DNA of 12,980 nt from an uncultured Collinsella sp. (GTDB lineage Bacteria > Actinomycetota > Coriobacteriia > Coriobacteriales > Coriobacteriaceae). The notes under the pieces were generated by a model. The model searched no databases, was not told the DNA's origin, and worked only from the letters and a program-made list of their open reading frames with translations. Below are positions 5,738-12,302 of the stretch, in pieces. The translations under genes were made by a program, and so were the position numbers. Positions within the stretch are counted from its first letter, which is position 1. Each line of letters starts with the position of its first letter. The stretch covers positions 1 to 12,980 of the forward strand of contig URVZ01000049.1 in the NCBI GenBank assembly GCA_900551365.1, written 5' to 3'.

Positions 5738-8700
5738 ATGTCCACCACCTCAACCGACCCGCGCGCCGCTGCTGCCGCACTGCTGGTGCCCGGTACCATC
5801 TGTCACGGTTTTGCCGTCGAGCGCTGCGAGACCGTGCCCGAGCTCGACTCGGACGCCTACGTGCTGCGCCACACCGCCTCGGGCGCTCGCCTGCTGTACC
5901 TGGCGTGCGACGACGAAAACAAGGCCTTCGCCATTGGCTTTAAGACGCCGCCGGCCGATTCCACCGGCGTGTTCCATATTCTTGAGCACTCGGTGCTGTG
6001 CGGATCGGCCAAGTTTCCCGTCAAGGAGCCATTTGTCGACCTGATCAAGAGCTCCATGCAGACGTTCCTCAACGCCATGACCTACCCCGACAAGACCATC
6101 TACCCCGTTGCCACCACCAACGAGCAGGATCTGTACAACCTGATGGACGTGTATCTGGACGCGGTGTTCAACCCGGCCATCTACACCAAGTCCACCATTT
6201 TTGAGCAGGAGGGCTGGCACTACGAGCTGGACCTGCCGGAGGACGCCGAGGGCGATGGCGAGGGCGGCTCCGCGAGCCTGCGCGAGGGCACCCTGCGCTA
6301 TAACGGCGTGGTGTTCAACGAGATGAAGGGCGCGCTGTCCGATCCCATGAGCGTGCTGGACGATGCTGTCAACGCCGCGCTCTATCCCGACACCGCCTAT
6401 GCGCACGAGAGCGGCGGCGACCCGCGTGCGATTCCCGCGCTCACCTACGAGCAGTTCCTGGATACGCACGCACGCCACTACAATCCTTCCAACTCCTATA
6501 TAACGCTCTACGGCGACCTGGACGTGGACCGCGCCCTGGCCTTTTTGGACGAGCGTTATCTGTCGCAGTCGAGTGCCGCGAGCCGCCGCATGGACGCCGC
6601 CGTTGCCGCCGGCGAGGACCCGTCCGCGCTGGCGCCCAATCCGCTGGGCGTGCAGGCACCCGTGACCTGCGAGTACAAGCGCGTCGAGATGGCCACTACA
6701 CCCGAGAACGCCCTGGTGGGCTTGGGCCTGGTGCTGGGCAGCGCGCTCGACCGCAAACGCACGATCGCGGCGGATATCCTGTTTGAAGCACTGCTGGGTT
6801 CCAACGAAGCGCCGGTTAAGAAGGCCATTCTGGCCGCCGGCCTGGGCGGCAACGTGGTGAGCTACACCGCGGCCGAGAGCCTGCAGCCCTACGAGCTCAT
6901 CATGCTGCAAAACGCGCAGCCCGGCGTGGCGCGCGAGCTGCGTCGCGTGTTCCAGGACGCCTGCCGCGACCTATGCGAGCATGGCGTTCCGCGCGAGCGC
7001 CTGGAAGCCATCATCAGCAGCAACGAATACGACCTGCGCCAGCGCGACTACGGTATCGCCGACGGCGTGGCCATTGCGTGCGACGCGCTGAGCACATGGC
7101 TCTACGATGACGACGCCGCGACGCTGGCGCTCAAGTACGGTCCAGTGTATGAGGAGCTGCGCGGCGACCTGGACGGCAGCTACTTTGAGGACCTGCTGCG
7201 CGAGCTGGTGCTGCAGAACGATCACATGGCACTGGTCGAGCTGGTGCCGGTGGACGCCGCCGAGGGCGCGGAGATCGCCGAGGCCGCCGAGCTGGCAGCC
7301 AAGCGCGATGCCATGACCGATGCCGAGCTGGCCGACGTGGTCGAGCGCACAGCTGCGCTGCGTGCCGCGCAGGAGGCCGAGGACACGCCCGAGGCCAAGG
7401 CCACGCTGCCGCGCCTGCGCGTGTCCGACATTGGCGAGGCGCGCCCCGAGCCTCCGCTGGTCGTAGACACGACTGCGCCCATCCCCTGCCTGCGCCACGA
7501 CATCCCCACCAACCGCCTGGCCTACGCCATGCAGTATTTCGACCTGAGCTGCGTCGCATTTGAGGACCTGCCCTACGTGACGCTGCTCTGCCGCCTGCTC
7601 AAGCAGCTGCCCACGCGCGAGCACTCGGCCGAGGAGCTCGACAACTTGCTCGCCGGCAAGCTCGGCTTTTTGAGCTTTACGACCGAGGTCATGACGCAGC
7701 CCGACGTGGACGACGTGCGCCCCTACCTGCTGGTGAGCGCCGGCGCCCTGTCCGAAAAGATCGACGCACTGGCAAGCCTGCCGCGCGAGGTGTGGTCGAG
7801 CACGCTTTTGGCAGATGCCGACGCCGACCGCGTGCGCGACGTGCTCACACAGATTCGCATTGGGCTTGAGCAGGGCTTTATCAACAACGGCCACTCGGCG
7901 GCGCTCGGTCGCGCGATGAGCTACAGCTCGCCTTCGGCCGTGGTGCGCGAGCAGCTTTCGGGCGTGGACTTCTATCTGTTCCTGCGCGACCTGCTCGACC
8001 ACTTTGACGAGCGCGTGAACGGGTTGCGTACCAAGCTTGCCGAGCTGGCAGGCCGCATCTTTGTGGCCGATGGCTGCCTGGTGAGCTTTACCGGCAGCGA
8101 CGAGGACTTTGACGCGTACTGGGATGCCGCGGGCGACCTGGGACTGGGCGCTGGCGACGGCACCGATGCCGGCCGCAACGCGCTCGTGGTGCCAACGCCG
8201 CGCGACCGCCACGAGGCCTTTGTCATCCCCAGCGACATCTGCTTTGCGGCAAGCGCGTGCGACCCGCGTCGCTTGGGCATCGACGTGACGGGCGCCTGGG
8301 CGGTTGCCGCCAACGCGCTCTCCTACGACTATCTGTGGAACGAGATCCGCGTGAAGGGCGGTGCGTACGGCTGCGGATTCCGCGCGGCCGGTGAGCGTCA
8401 GACGGCGTTCTACACCTACCGCGACCCGGCAATCGACCCCTCGATTGAGCGCGTGGCGCGCGCGGGCGAATGGCTCGGCAGCTTTGATCCCGACGAGGCC
8501 GCCTTTGAGGGCTTTATCGTGAGCTGCGTGAGCGGCATGGACGCGCCGGTGAAGCCGTACGCGCTCACCAAGCGCCGCAACACGACCTACCTGGCCGGGC
8601 TCGATCCGCATGCGCGCGAGGAGCGCCGCGCCCAGATGCTCGCCGCCACGCCCGGTGAGCTTCGCTCGCTCGGCGCCGACGTAACGCGCATCGCAGCCGA

Positions 8701-8782
8701 GTCACCCACCTGCGTCTTTGGCGGCCGCGACGTCATCGCCAAGAGCAACGCCGGCTTCAACGTAGTCGACCTGCTGGCCTAG
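5738..8782 (+). CDS. M16C-family zinc metallopeptidase (PreP/presequence-protease-like)
   Basis: A 1014-aa protein; ATG 5738 is preceded by AAAGGAG (5724-5730) at 7 nt. The inverted zinc motif HxxEH is His80-Ile-Leu-Glu83-His84, and the third zinc ligand fits Glu158 in QEGWHYE, 74 residues on, as usual for M16. The stretch around 88-150 (GSAKFPVKEPF, TFLNAMTYPDKT, YPVATTNEQDLYNLMDVYLDAVF) is characteristic of the M16C branch. The inactive C-terminal half carries the VKGGAYG motif near residues 872-878 that helps bind substrate. The family's usual length is about 970-1010 aa, so the gene looks complete. These enzymes form a closed two-half chamber and degrade short unfolded peptides. No signal peptide is seen, so it is probably cytoplasmic. 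It is a single-gene unit with GC-rich, native-looking codon use, followed by the hairpin at 8796-8834. Confidence 0.95.
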   Translation: MSTTSTDPRAAAAALLVPGTICHGFAVERCETVPELDSDAYVLRHTASGARLLYLACDDENKAFAIGFKTPPADSTGVFHILEHSVLCGSAKFPVKEPFVDLIKSSMQTFLNAMTYPDKTIYPVATTNEQDLYNLMDVYLDAVFNPAIYTKSTIFEQEGWHYELDLPEDAEGDGEGGSASLREGTLRYNGVVFNEMKGALSDPMSVLDDAVNAALYPDTAYAHESGGDPRAIPALTYEQFLDTHARHYNPSNSYITLYGDLDVDRALAFLDERYLSQSSAASRRMDAAVAAGEDPSALAPNPLGVQAPVTCEYKRVEMATTPENALVGLGLVLGSALDRKRTIAADILFEALLGSNEAPVKKAILAAGLGGNVVSYTAAESLQPYELIMLQNAQPGVARELRRVFQDACRDLCEHGVPRERLEAIISSNEYDLRQRDYGIADGVAIACDALSTWLYDDDAATLALKYGPVYEELRGDLDGSYFEDLLRELVLQNDHMALVELVPVDAAEGAEIAEAAELAAKRDAMTDAELADVVERTAALRAAQEAEDTPEAKATLPRLRVSDIGEARPEPPLVVDTTAPIPCLRHDIPTNRLAYAMQYFDLSCVAFEDLPYVTLLCRLLKQLPTREHSAEELDNLLAGKLGFLSFTTEVMTQPDVDDVRPYLLVSAGALSEKIDALASLPREVWSSTLLADADADRVRDVLTQIRIGLEQGFINNGHSAALGRAMSYSSPSAVVREQLSGVDFYLFLRDLLDHFDERVNGLRTKLAELAGRIFVADGCLVSFTGSDEDFDAYWDAAGDLGLGAGDGTDAGRNALVVPTPRDRHEAFVIPSDICFAASACDPRRLGIDVTGAWAVAANALSYDYLWNEIRVKGGAYGCGFRAAGERQTAFYTYRDPAIDPSIERVARAGEWLGSFDPDEAAFEGFIVSCVSGMDAPVKPYALTKRRNTTYLAGLDPHAREERRAQMLAATPGELRSLGADVTRIAAESPTCVFGGRDVIAKSNAGFNVVDLLA

Positions 8783-8795
8783 CCGCAGTCAAGCA

Positions 8796-8834
8796 AAACC
8801 ACCACAAAGGGGACAGGCACCTTTGTGGTGGTTT
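8796..8834. repeat. 38-nt hairpin repeat, copy A; likely bidirectional terminator
   Basis: A perfect 15-bp stem (8796-8810 with 8820-8834) around the loop GGACAGGCA lies between the convergent stops of the peptidase (8782) and the minus-strand gene (8847). Read on the minus strand it ends in TTTTG, so it can terminate that gene. Positions 8796-8833 are identical to 10590-10627. The GGGACAGG core resembles widely dispersed REP-like hairpins. Confidence 0.75.
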
Positions 8835-8846
8835 GCGAGTGGGCCG

Positions 8847-10502
8847 CTACTTGATAAACGGGTTCAGCCTGGCCTCTAACGGATTGAGCTCGTACATGGT
8901 TGCAAAGCACTCACGACCATAATCGGAGTCGTTGCTCCAGCTACCCTGGTCGACGTCGTACTCTGCATCCAGACGAATCCACTCCTCCGGCTTGTTCTTC
9001 TCGTGCTTGTTACAGAAGTAGCGCTGGTACTCGACCTCGTGCTCAAACTCAAACTCGGCATCCGAACCGCGTCCGGCATACTCGTCGACCGACGTCAGGT
9101 TGCCGTACTCGTCGTAATAGAACTCCGCATAGCCGCCGCGCTCGGAATCGATCCTGTCGAGCTTTCCGTCGCTGTACGAATAATCCACCGCTGCGTACGA
9201 GTTCAGCGAGCCGTAGTCGTTGCCGTGCGAGTCATATGCCACAGGCGAGATACGCGAAATGTTGCCGTCCTTGCCATACTCGTAGCCCGCGGTAATCGTC
9301 CACGTAGTTCCCACCGTGTCGCCCTGGCAGTCCAGCGTAAAGGACGTCACGCGATCCTTGTCGTATCCGTACGAATACACGACCGTCCGAGGATTGGCCG
9401 GGCTGGTATCGGTGTTGGTCACCATGTTGCCGTCCTGGTAGACATACGTGCTCGCGCTCTCGCCGTAACCCGCATGGGTCGTCTTGTTGATCAGGTTTCC
9501 GTCCGCGTCGTAGGTAAACGTCGTGGTGCTCGACGAATCGCTCATGTCGGCATCGCAGTCGATGCGCGTGACGTTACCGTCGGCGTCGTACGTAAACGTG
9601 TTGACGTTCTCGTAACCGCCCGCCAGATCTTCCTCAATCTCCGAAATGCGATGCGACTCATCGTGCTCGACGCTGTAGCTTACACCGCCACCTTGCTTGA
9701 CGGCAGACGTGAAGCCCGTGACGTAGCCGTTTTCATCGCGCTCGATCTCGTAGATATCGCCGTACTGGTCCGATTTATCGGTGCCTTCATAGGACACCGG
9801 CAGCCACAGCTCGTCGAGCTGCGTGTCCTTAATGCCGCCAACCTTCGTATCCTGCGGCAGTGCCAACGTGGCGAGCTTCTTTTTACCCGAAAGATCGACG
9901 CTTTTGAGCTCCCCGGCATTTGAAAGGTCGAGCTTCTCGATGTTGTCGCAACCGTCCAGGTTAACGACGGTGACGTTGCTCGCCGAGTTAAGCTCGACGG
10001 TCTTAAGGTCGCCGCAGCCCGAGAGGTCCAGGTTGACGAGTTTATCCCCACCGTATTCCACACTGGTAACGTTGGGGAACACCTTGCCCAGACCCTGCGT
10101 TGACGTAACGCCGTCCAGCTCGATCGACGTCACCGCCTTGGCCTCGTCGCGTGAGATACGGCCGTCACCGTTAGTGTCGTACTTGGTCGAGACAAGCGCA
10201 CGCATGCCGCTGTCCGGAAAGATTTTCTCGTCGATAGGCGTGGTCGCGATCTGCGTAAAGTAGAACAGCGCACCGCCGCCGATGCCCGCCGCCACGGCAA
10301 GCACCGCGGCAAGGGCGATGAGGGGCTTCTTGGAACGCTTGCGCCGCACGGGCTGCTGCACGGGCACGTATTGCCCAGGAGCGGGCGTGGCAGGCTGGGG
10401 TTGCTGCGTGGCCGCGACCTGGTCGTGTGCTACGGGCGCGCCGCATACGGGGCAAAAGAGGGCGTCGTCGACAAGCGGCGTGCCACACGAGCGACAAAAC
10501 AT
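8847..10502 (-). CDS. Membrane-anchored zinc-ribbon protein with EF-hand, LRR-like and YD-type repeats
   Basis: A 551-aa protein from ATG 10502, preceded by AAAGGAG at about 6 nt; the longer open frame runs through the repeat at 10590 and is rejected. Order of parts: a four-cysteine zinc ribbon (Cys3, Cys6, Cys17, Cys20); a Pro/Gln-rich linker; a basic cluster RRKRSKK (53-59); one hydrophobic span at about 60-82; an EF-hand/dockerin-type calcium loop at 109-120 (Asp109, Asn111, Asp113, Gly114, Glu120); short leucine-rich-like repeats at about 155-215; then YD/RHS-like units such as FTYDADGN (303-310 and 329-336). The basic side suggests the zinc ribbon is cytoplasmic and the rest lies outside. 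The zinc-ribbon-plus-span start is common in Coriobacteriia and Bacillota surface proteins. Specific function is unknown; adhesion or wall interaction is a guess. It is bracketed by identical hairpins. Confidence 0.85.
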   Translation of the reverse strand: MFCRSCGTPLVDDALFCPVCGAPVAHDQVAATQQPQPATPAPGQYVPVQQPVRRKRSKKPLIALAAVLAVAAGIGGGALFYFTQIATTPIDEKIFPDSGMRALVSTKYDTNGDGRISRDEAKAVTSIELDGVTSTQGLGKVFPNVTSVEYGGDKLVNLDLSGCGDLKTVELNSASNVTVVNLDGCDNIEKLDLSNAGELKSVDLSGKKKLATLALPQDTKVGGIKDTQLDELWLPVSYEGTDKSDQYGDIYEIERDENGYVTGFTSAVKQGGGVSYSVEHDESHRISEIEEDLAGGYENVNTFTYDADGNVTRIDCDADMSDSSSTTTFTYDADGNLINKTTHAGYGESASTYVYQDGNMVTNTDTSPANPRTVVYSYGYDKDRVTSFTLDCQGDTVGTTWTITAGYEYGKDGNISRISPVAYDSHGNDYGSLNSYAAVDYSYSDGKLDRIDSERGGYAEFYYDEYGNLTSVDEYAGRGSDAEFEFEHEVEYQRYFCNKHEKNKPEEWIRLDAEYDVDQGSWSNDSDYGRECFATMYELNPLEARLNPFIK

Positions 10503-10560
10503 GACGGGCTCCTTTCGGTTCATTCCTTCCACCATGAAGGTAAACCCAAAAATGCAGCCC

Positions 10561-10574
10561 TTGTTGCGCAACAA
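10561..10574. promoter_or_regulatory. Perfect 14-bp palindrome upstream of the zinc-ribbon gene
   Basis: TTGTTGCGCAACAA is perfectly self-complementary and lies about 60 bp before ATG 10502 of the minus-strand gene. Its position fits an operator, but I could not place a convincing promoter around it. Confidence 0.35.
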
Positions 10575-10589
10575 AGCCAAGCGGGAGCC

Positions 10590-10627
10590 AAACCACCACA
10601 AAGGGGACAGGCACCTTTGTGGTGGTT
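10590..10627. repeat. 38-nt hairpin repeat, copy B
   Basis: Identical over 38 nt to 8796-8833, with a 14-bp stem (10591-10604 with 10614-10627). Here it is not at a gene end but in the divergent region between the zinc-ribbon gene and hicAB, abutting the first LexA-type box. That argues for a mobile or dispersed repeat more than for a dedicated terminator. Confidence 0.75.
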
Positions 10628-10663
10628 CGAACACTTGTTCTATACGTACACATGTTCTATAGT
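10627..10663 (+). promoter_or_regulatory. hicAB promoter overlapped by two LexA-type boxes
   Basis: TCGAACACTTGTTCTA (10627-10642) matches the actinobacterial SOS box TCGAAC-N4-GTTCGA at 11 of 12 positions. A second, weaker site, ACGTACACATGTTCTA (10644-10659), matches 8 to 9 of 12 and is offset by 17 bp. TTGTTC (10635-10640) and TATAGT (10658-10663), separated by 17 bp, form a sigma-70-type promoter reading toward hicAB. The boxes sit on the -35 and on the spacer/-10 edge, the normal place for a repressor. Confidence 0.6.
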
Positions 10664-10688
10664 AGGGGTGCTTGCATCGGACTTAAAT

Positions 10689-10709
10689 TGCAACTAGGAT
10701 ATAGTTGCA
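10689..10709. promoter_or_regulatory. Palindromic operator candidate for HicB autoregulation
   Basis: TGCAACTA (10689-10696) and TAGTTGCA (10702-10709) form a perfect 8-bp inverted repeat with a 5-nt spacer, 15 bp before the hicA start. A second weak promoter, TTGCAT (10672-10677) with TAGGAT (10695-10700) at 17 bp, would overlap it. HicB antitoxins with a ribbon-helix-helix domain typically repress their own promoter at such sites; the assignment here is by position. Confidence 0.5.
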
Positions 10710-10723
10710 GAATGTGAGGCGGG

Positions 10724-10987
10724 ATGACTCGAACCGATAAACTCATCGCCCAACTGCTTAGCTGCCCTTCGACGTATCGGTATACCGATTTTTTAAAAGT
10801 CATGGCTTCATATGGCTTTGAAATGGACAACAAAGGCAAGACATCCGGATCGCGCGTTCGCTTCTACAGGCCATCGGATGGCAGGATGTTCGTAATGCAC
10901 GCGCCACATCCATCTGACGAATTGACAGCGGGGACCATTCGAAACATCGTTCGATTTCTGCAAGATGTCGGAGGTAGTCATGAGTAA
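10724..10987 (+). CDS. hicA: HicA-family toxin (mRNA interferase) of a type II TA system
   Basis: An 87-aa protein with a GTGAGG ribosome site just before ATG 10724. Its pattern (YTDFLKVMASYGFE, a Lys/Gly-rich turn, TSGSRVRFYRP, FVMHAPHP, then a helical end NIVRFLQDVG) fits the HicA branch in which the usual GS-H motif is replaced by GSR (Arg44) and conserved histidines lie in an H-x-P-H-P motif (His59, His62). HicA toxins have a double-stranded-RNA-binding-like fold and cleave mRNA until neutralised by HicB. The gene overlaps hicB by 8 bp, the usual coupled arrangement. Toxic activity is inferred from family and context. Confidence 0.9.
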   Translation: MTRTDKLIAQLLSCPSTYRYTDFLKVMASYGFEMDNKGKTSGSRVRFYRPSDGRMFVMHAPHPSDELTAGTIRNIVRFLQDVGGSHE

Positions 10988-11309
10988 CGTTTTGGCATAC
11001 AAGGGTTATTTCGCCCCAGTCGAGTTCGATGCCGAACAGCATGTGCTAACAGGTATGGTCACCGGCATTAGGGACGCAATCATATTTGAAGGCTCCACGG
11101 CTGAAGAAGTGGAGCAATGCTTCCACGACGCCGTCGACGATTACCTTGAGTTTTGCGCCGAGAAGGGCAAGGAACCCGAGCGGGCTTTTAAGGGGTCGTT
11201 CAACGTAAGAACGGGCCCTGAGCTCCACAAGCAAGCAGCGCTGGCAGCGGCAAAGAAGGGTGAGTCACTCAACAAGTTTGTGACTGAAGCAATCGCTGCG
11301 GCGTTATAG
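10980..11309 (+). CDS. hicB: HicB-family antitoxin
   Basis: A 109-aa protein. ATG 10980 is chosen because GGAGG (10970-10974) sits 5 nt upstream; ATG 10965 would give six extra residues without a ribosome site. The N-terminal part, with YKGYFAPVEFDAEQ and then GMVTGIRDAIIFEG, is the degenerate RNase H-like HicB domain that covers the toxin. The motif AVDDYLEFCAEKGKEPERAFKGSFNVR bridges to a C-terminal ribbon-helix-helix (about 72-105, with ELHKQAALAA and SLNKFVTEAI) that binds DNA. It would repress the operon together with HicA, probably at 10689-10709. Confidence 0.93.
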   Translation: MSNVLAYKGYFAPVEFDAEQHVLTGMVTGIRDAIIFEGSTAEEVEQCFHDAVDDYLEFCAEKGKEPERAFKGSFNVRTGPELHKQAALAAAKKGESLNKFVTEAIAAAL

Positions 11310-11326
11310 CATTAACGCATAGGCCC

Positions 11327-11373
11327 AAACAACGACAAAGGGCGCAGTTCACAGGCATATTTGCGGTGGCTTT
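11327..11373. repeat. Eroded copy of the 38-nt hairpin repeat
   Basis: Begins AAACAACGACAAAGGG and ends ATTTGCGGTGGCTTT, with a CAGG core between. It follows the outline of the repeats at 8796 and 10590 with substitutions and a longer centre, so it looks like a decayed relative lying just after hicB. Its stem is imperfect. Confidence 0.4.
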
Positions 11374-12280
11374 ACTGCCCATATCGCGTTTGCCCAGATA
11401 AAACCTGCCAAAATAAACCTGTCCCTTTTTGGAAGGTTTGGGAGATGAGGCTGGGATGGATAAGGCTGAGTTGCGGCGGGCGGTGATTGCCCGGCGCAAT
11501 GCTATTGATTTGGATGTTCGGGCGGCGAAGTCCGCCGCTATCTGCGCGCGGCTTGTTGAGCTGATGGAGTCCAGCGGCACTGCGGGCCAACGCACCGTTG
11601 CCGTTTATGCCGCCATGGGTTCCGAAGTCGACCCTGCCGCGTTTGCCGCCGCGGCCGTCGTGCGTGGCTGGCGCGTAGCCTATCCGTGCATGCTCTCGGC
11701 AACAGACGCCATGGCTTGTGGCCAGCGCATGTGCATGCGGGCAGTCTCTGCCGGCGATGCGTCCGAGGCCCCGTTTATCGCCTACCCTACGCAGGCTTTC
11801 GCAGCCACGGACGTCGACAGCGACCACTTCCCCATCGTGCCCGCCGCCGAGCTCGACATGGTTGTCGTGCCGCTCGTGGCTATCGACCGCGCCGGCGCGC
11901 GCCTGGGCTACCACTCTTTTTTTTGAATCAAGAAGCTTTGCGATACGTATAATCTGATTATTATCCACTATCTGATAAGTCTGTTCCAATACTTCCTGAT
12001 ATTTATGTATAGAAAATGATGTTAATTGATCTAAACGCTTATTTTCTTTCATATTCGCATTAAAAGAAAAAACAAACTCTCTATAGCCACTAAAACCTAA
12101 TTTCTTTGAGAATCGAGATAAAGACGCTTCTGAAACATATATTGTGGAAGCAACAGCCTTACTAGAAAAATCTTCTATTGTTCCATGAAGAAAATAGTCC
12201 GCAATCACTTTTTCTACTTGTGTAAAACTATCATATTTCTCTTCAATCATCGTTTTTGTACTTTTTAAATAATTATCCAT
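11372..12280 (-). CDS. MurR/RpiR-family transcriptional regulator, N-terminal part fused to foreign sequence
   Basis: The genuine part is 12280 down to 11912 (123 residues). It begins at ATG 12280 with GGGTG a few bases upstream; the TTG at 12292 is less likely. Residues 39-69 hold the helix-turn-helix typical of RpiR regulators (SSKAVASTIYVSEASLSRFSKKLGF, then SGYREF), and the linker helix to LLDSKKRV is the usual lead-in to the C-terminal SIS sugar-phosphate-binding domain. That domain is missing: after residue 123 the frame crosses into the antisense of the folate gene and remains open by chance to 11372. As drawn it would be a regulator without effector binding. It follows the SGNH hydrolase with a 22-nt gap, so the two probably form an operon in the donor genome, which looks like an AT-rich Bacillota. 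Confidence 0.8.
   Translation of the reverse strand: MDNYLKSTKTMIEEKYDSFTQVEKVIADYFLHGTIEDFSSKAVASTIYVSEASLSRFSKKLGFSGYREFVFSFNANMKENKRLDQLTSFSIHKYQEVLEQTYQIVDNNQIIRIAKLLDSKKRVVAQARAGAVDSHERHDNHVELGGGHDGEVVAVDVRGCESLRRVGDKRGLGRIAGRDCPHAHALATSHGVCCREHARIGYAPATHDGRGGKRGRVDFGTHGGINGNGALARSAAGLHQLNKPRADSGGLRRPNIQINSIAPGNHRPPQLSLIHPSLISQTFQKGTGLFWQVLSGQTRYGQ
11401..11439. repeat. REP-like hairpin of the GGGACAGGTTTA type
   Basis: A 13-position stem (11401-11413 with 11427-11439, one G-A mismatch) around a 13-nt loop. On the minus strand the loop reads AGGGACAGGTTTA, related to the GGGGACAGGC core of the 38-nt repeats. It lies just before the folate gene and could also help to end the hicAB transcript, although no T-run follows. 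Confidence 0.55.
11456..11926 (+). CDS. 5-formyltetrahydrofolate cyclo-ligase, truncated at its 3' end
   Basis: Reads as the family from ATG 11456 (GAGG at 11447-11450) to residue 152. The enzyme converts 5-formyl-THF and ATP to 5,10-methenyl-THF. Visible family features are the N-terminal helix with KAELRRAVIARRNAI, the AVYAAMGSEVDP strand-loop, the AYPCM strand, and DMVVVPLVAIDRAGARLGY. Family proteins continue after LGY with a glycine-rich GGG-Y/F-YD motif that completes the nucleotide/substrate site; here four unrelated residues and a stop follow instead. The last family base is 11911. Normal length is about 185-200 aa, so roughly 40 residues are lost and the product should be inactive. 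The cut coincides with the GC-to-AT switch and with the truncation of the opposite-strand regulator, so it may be an assembly artefact, not a real mutation. Confidence 0.88.
   Translation: MDKAELRRAVIARRNAIDLDVRAAKSAAICARLVELMESSGTAGQRTVAVYAAMGSEVDPAAFAAAAVVRGWRVAYPCMLSATDAMACGQRMCMRAVSAGDASEAPFIAYPTQAFAATDVDSDHFPIVPAAELDMVVVPLVAIDRAGARLGYHSFF
11911..11912. other. Abrupt GC-rich/AT-rich junction fusing two truncated genes
   Basis: Base 11911 is the last that fits the folate gene; base 11912 is the first that fits the minus-strand RpiR-type gene. Composition changes at once from GC-rich to AT-rich, with a run of eight T at 11917-11924 nearby. No insertion-sequence end, target duplication or att-like repeat is seen. 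Confidence 0.75.
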
Positions 12281-12302
12281 ATTATCACCCAAAACTATTC
12301 TA

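Noticed and set aside
5750..8611. Long minus-strand open frames opposite the peptidase gene (386 and 546 codons)
   Set aside because: They mirror a GC-rich coding gene; their translations are low-complexity Ala/Val/Gly/His/Arg-rich and show no family pattern, while the plus frame has clear M16C motifs.
9003..9923. Plus-strand 306-codon open frame inside the zinc-ribbon gene
   Set aside because: It is the shadow of the minus-strand gene: Val/Arg/Ile-rich with no recognisable domain or ribosome site.
10503..10634. Longer N-terminus for the zinc-ribbon protein
   Set aside because: It would translate through the dispersed hairpin; ATG 10502 has AAAGGAG at proper spacing and begins directly with the zinc ribbon, as is usual.
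12290..12292. TTG start for the RpiR-type gene
   Set aside because: The ATG at 12280 is a better start codon and has a plausible purine-rich site just before it.
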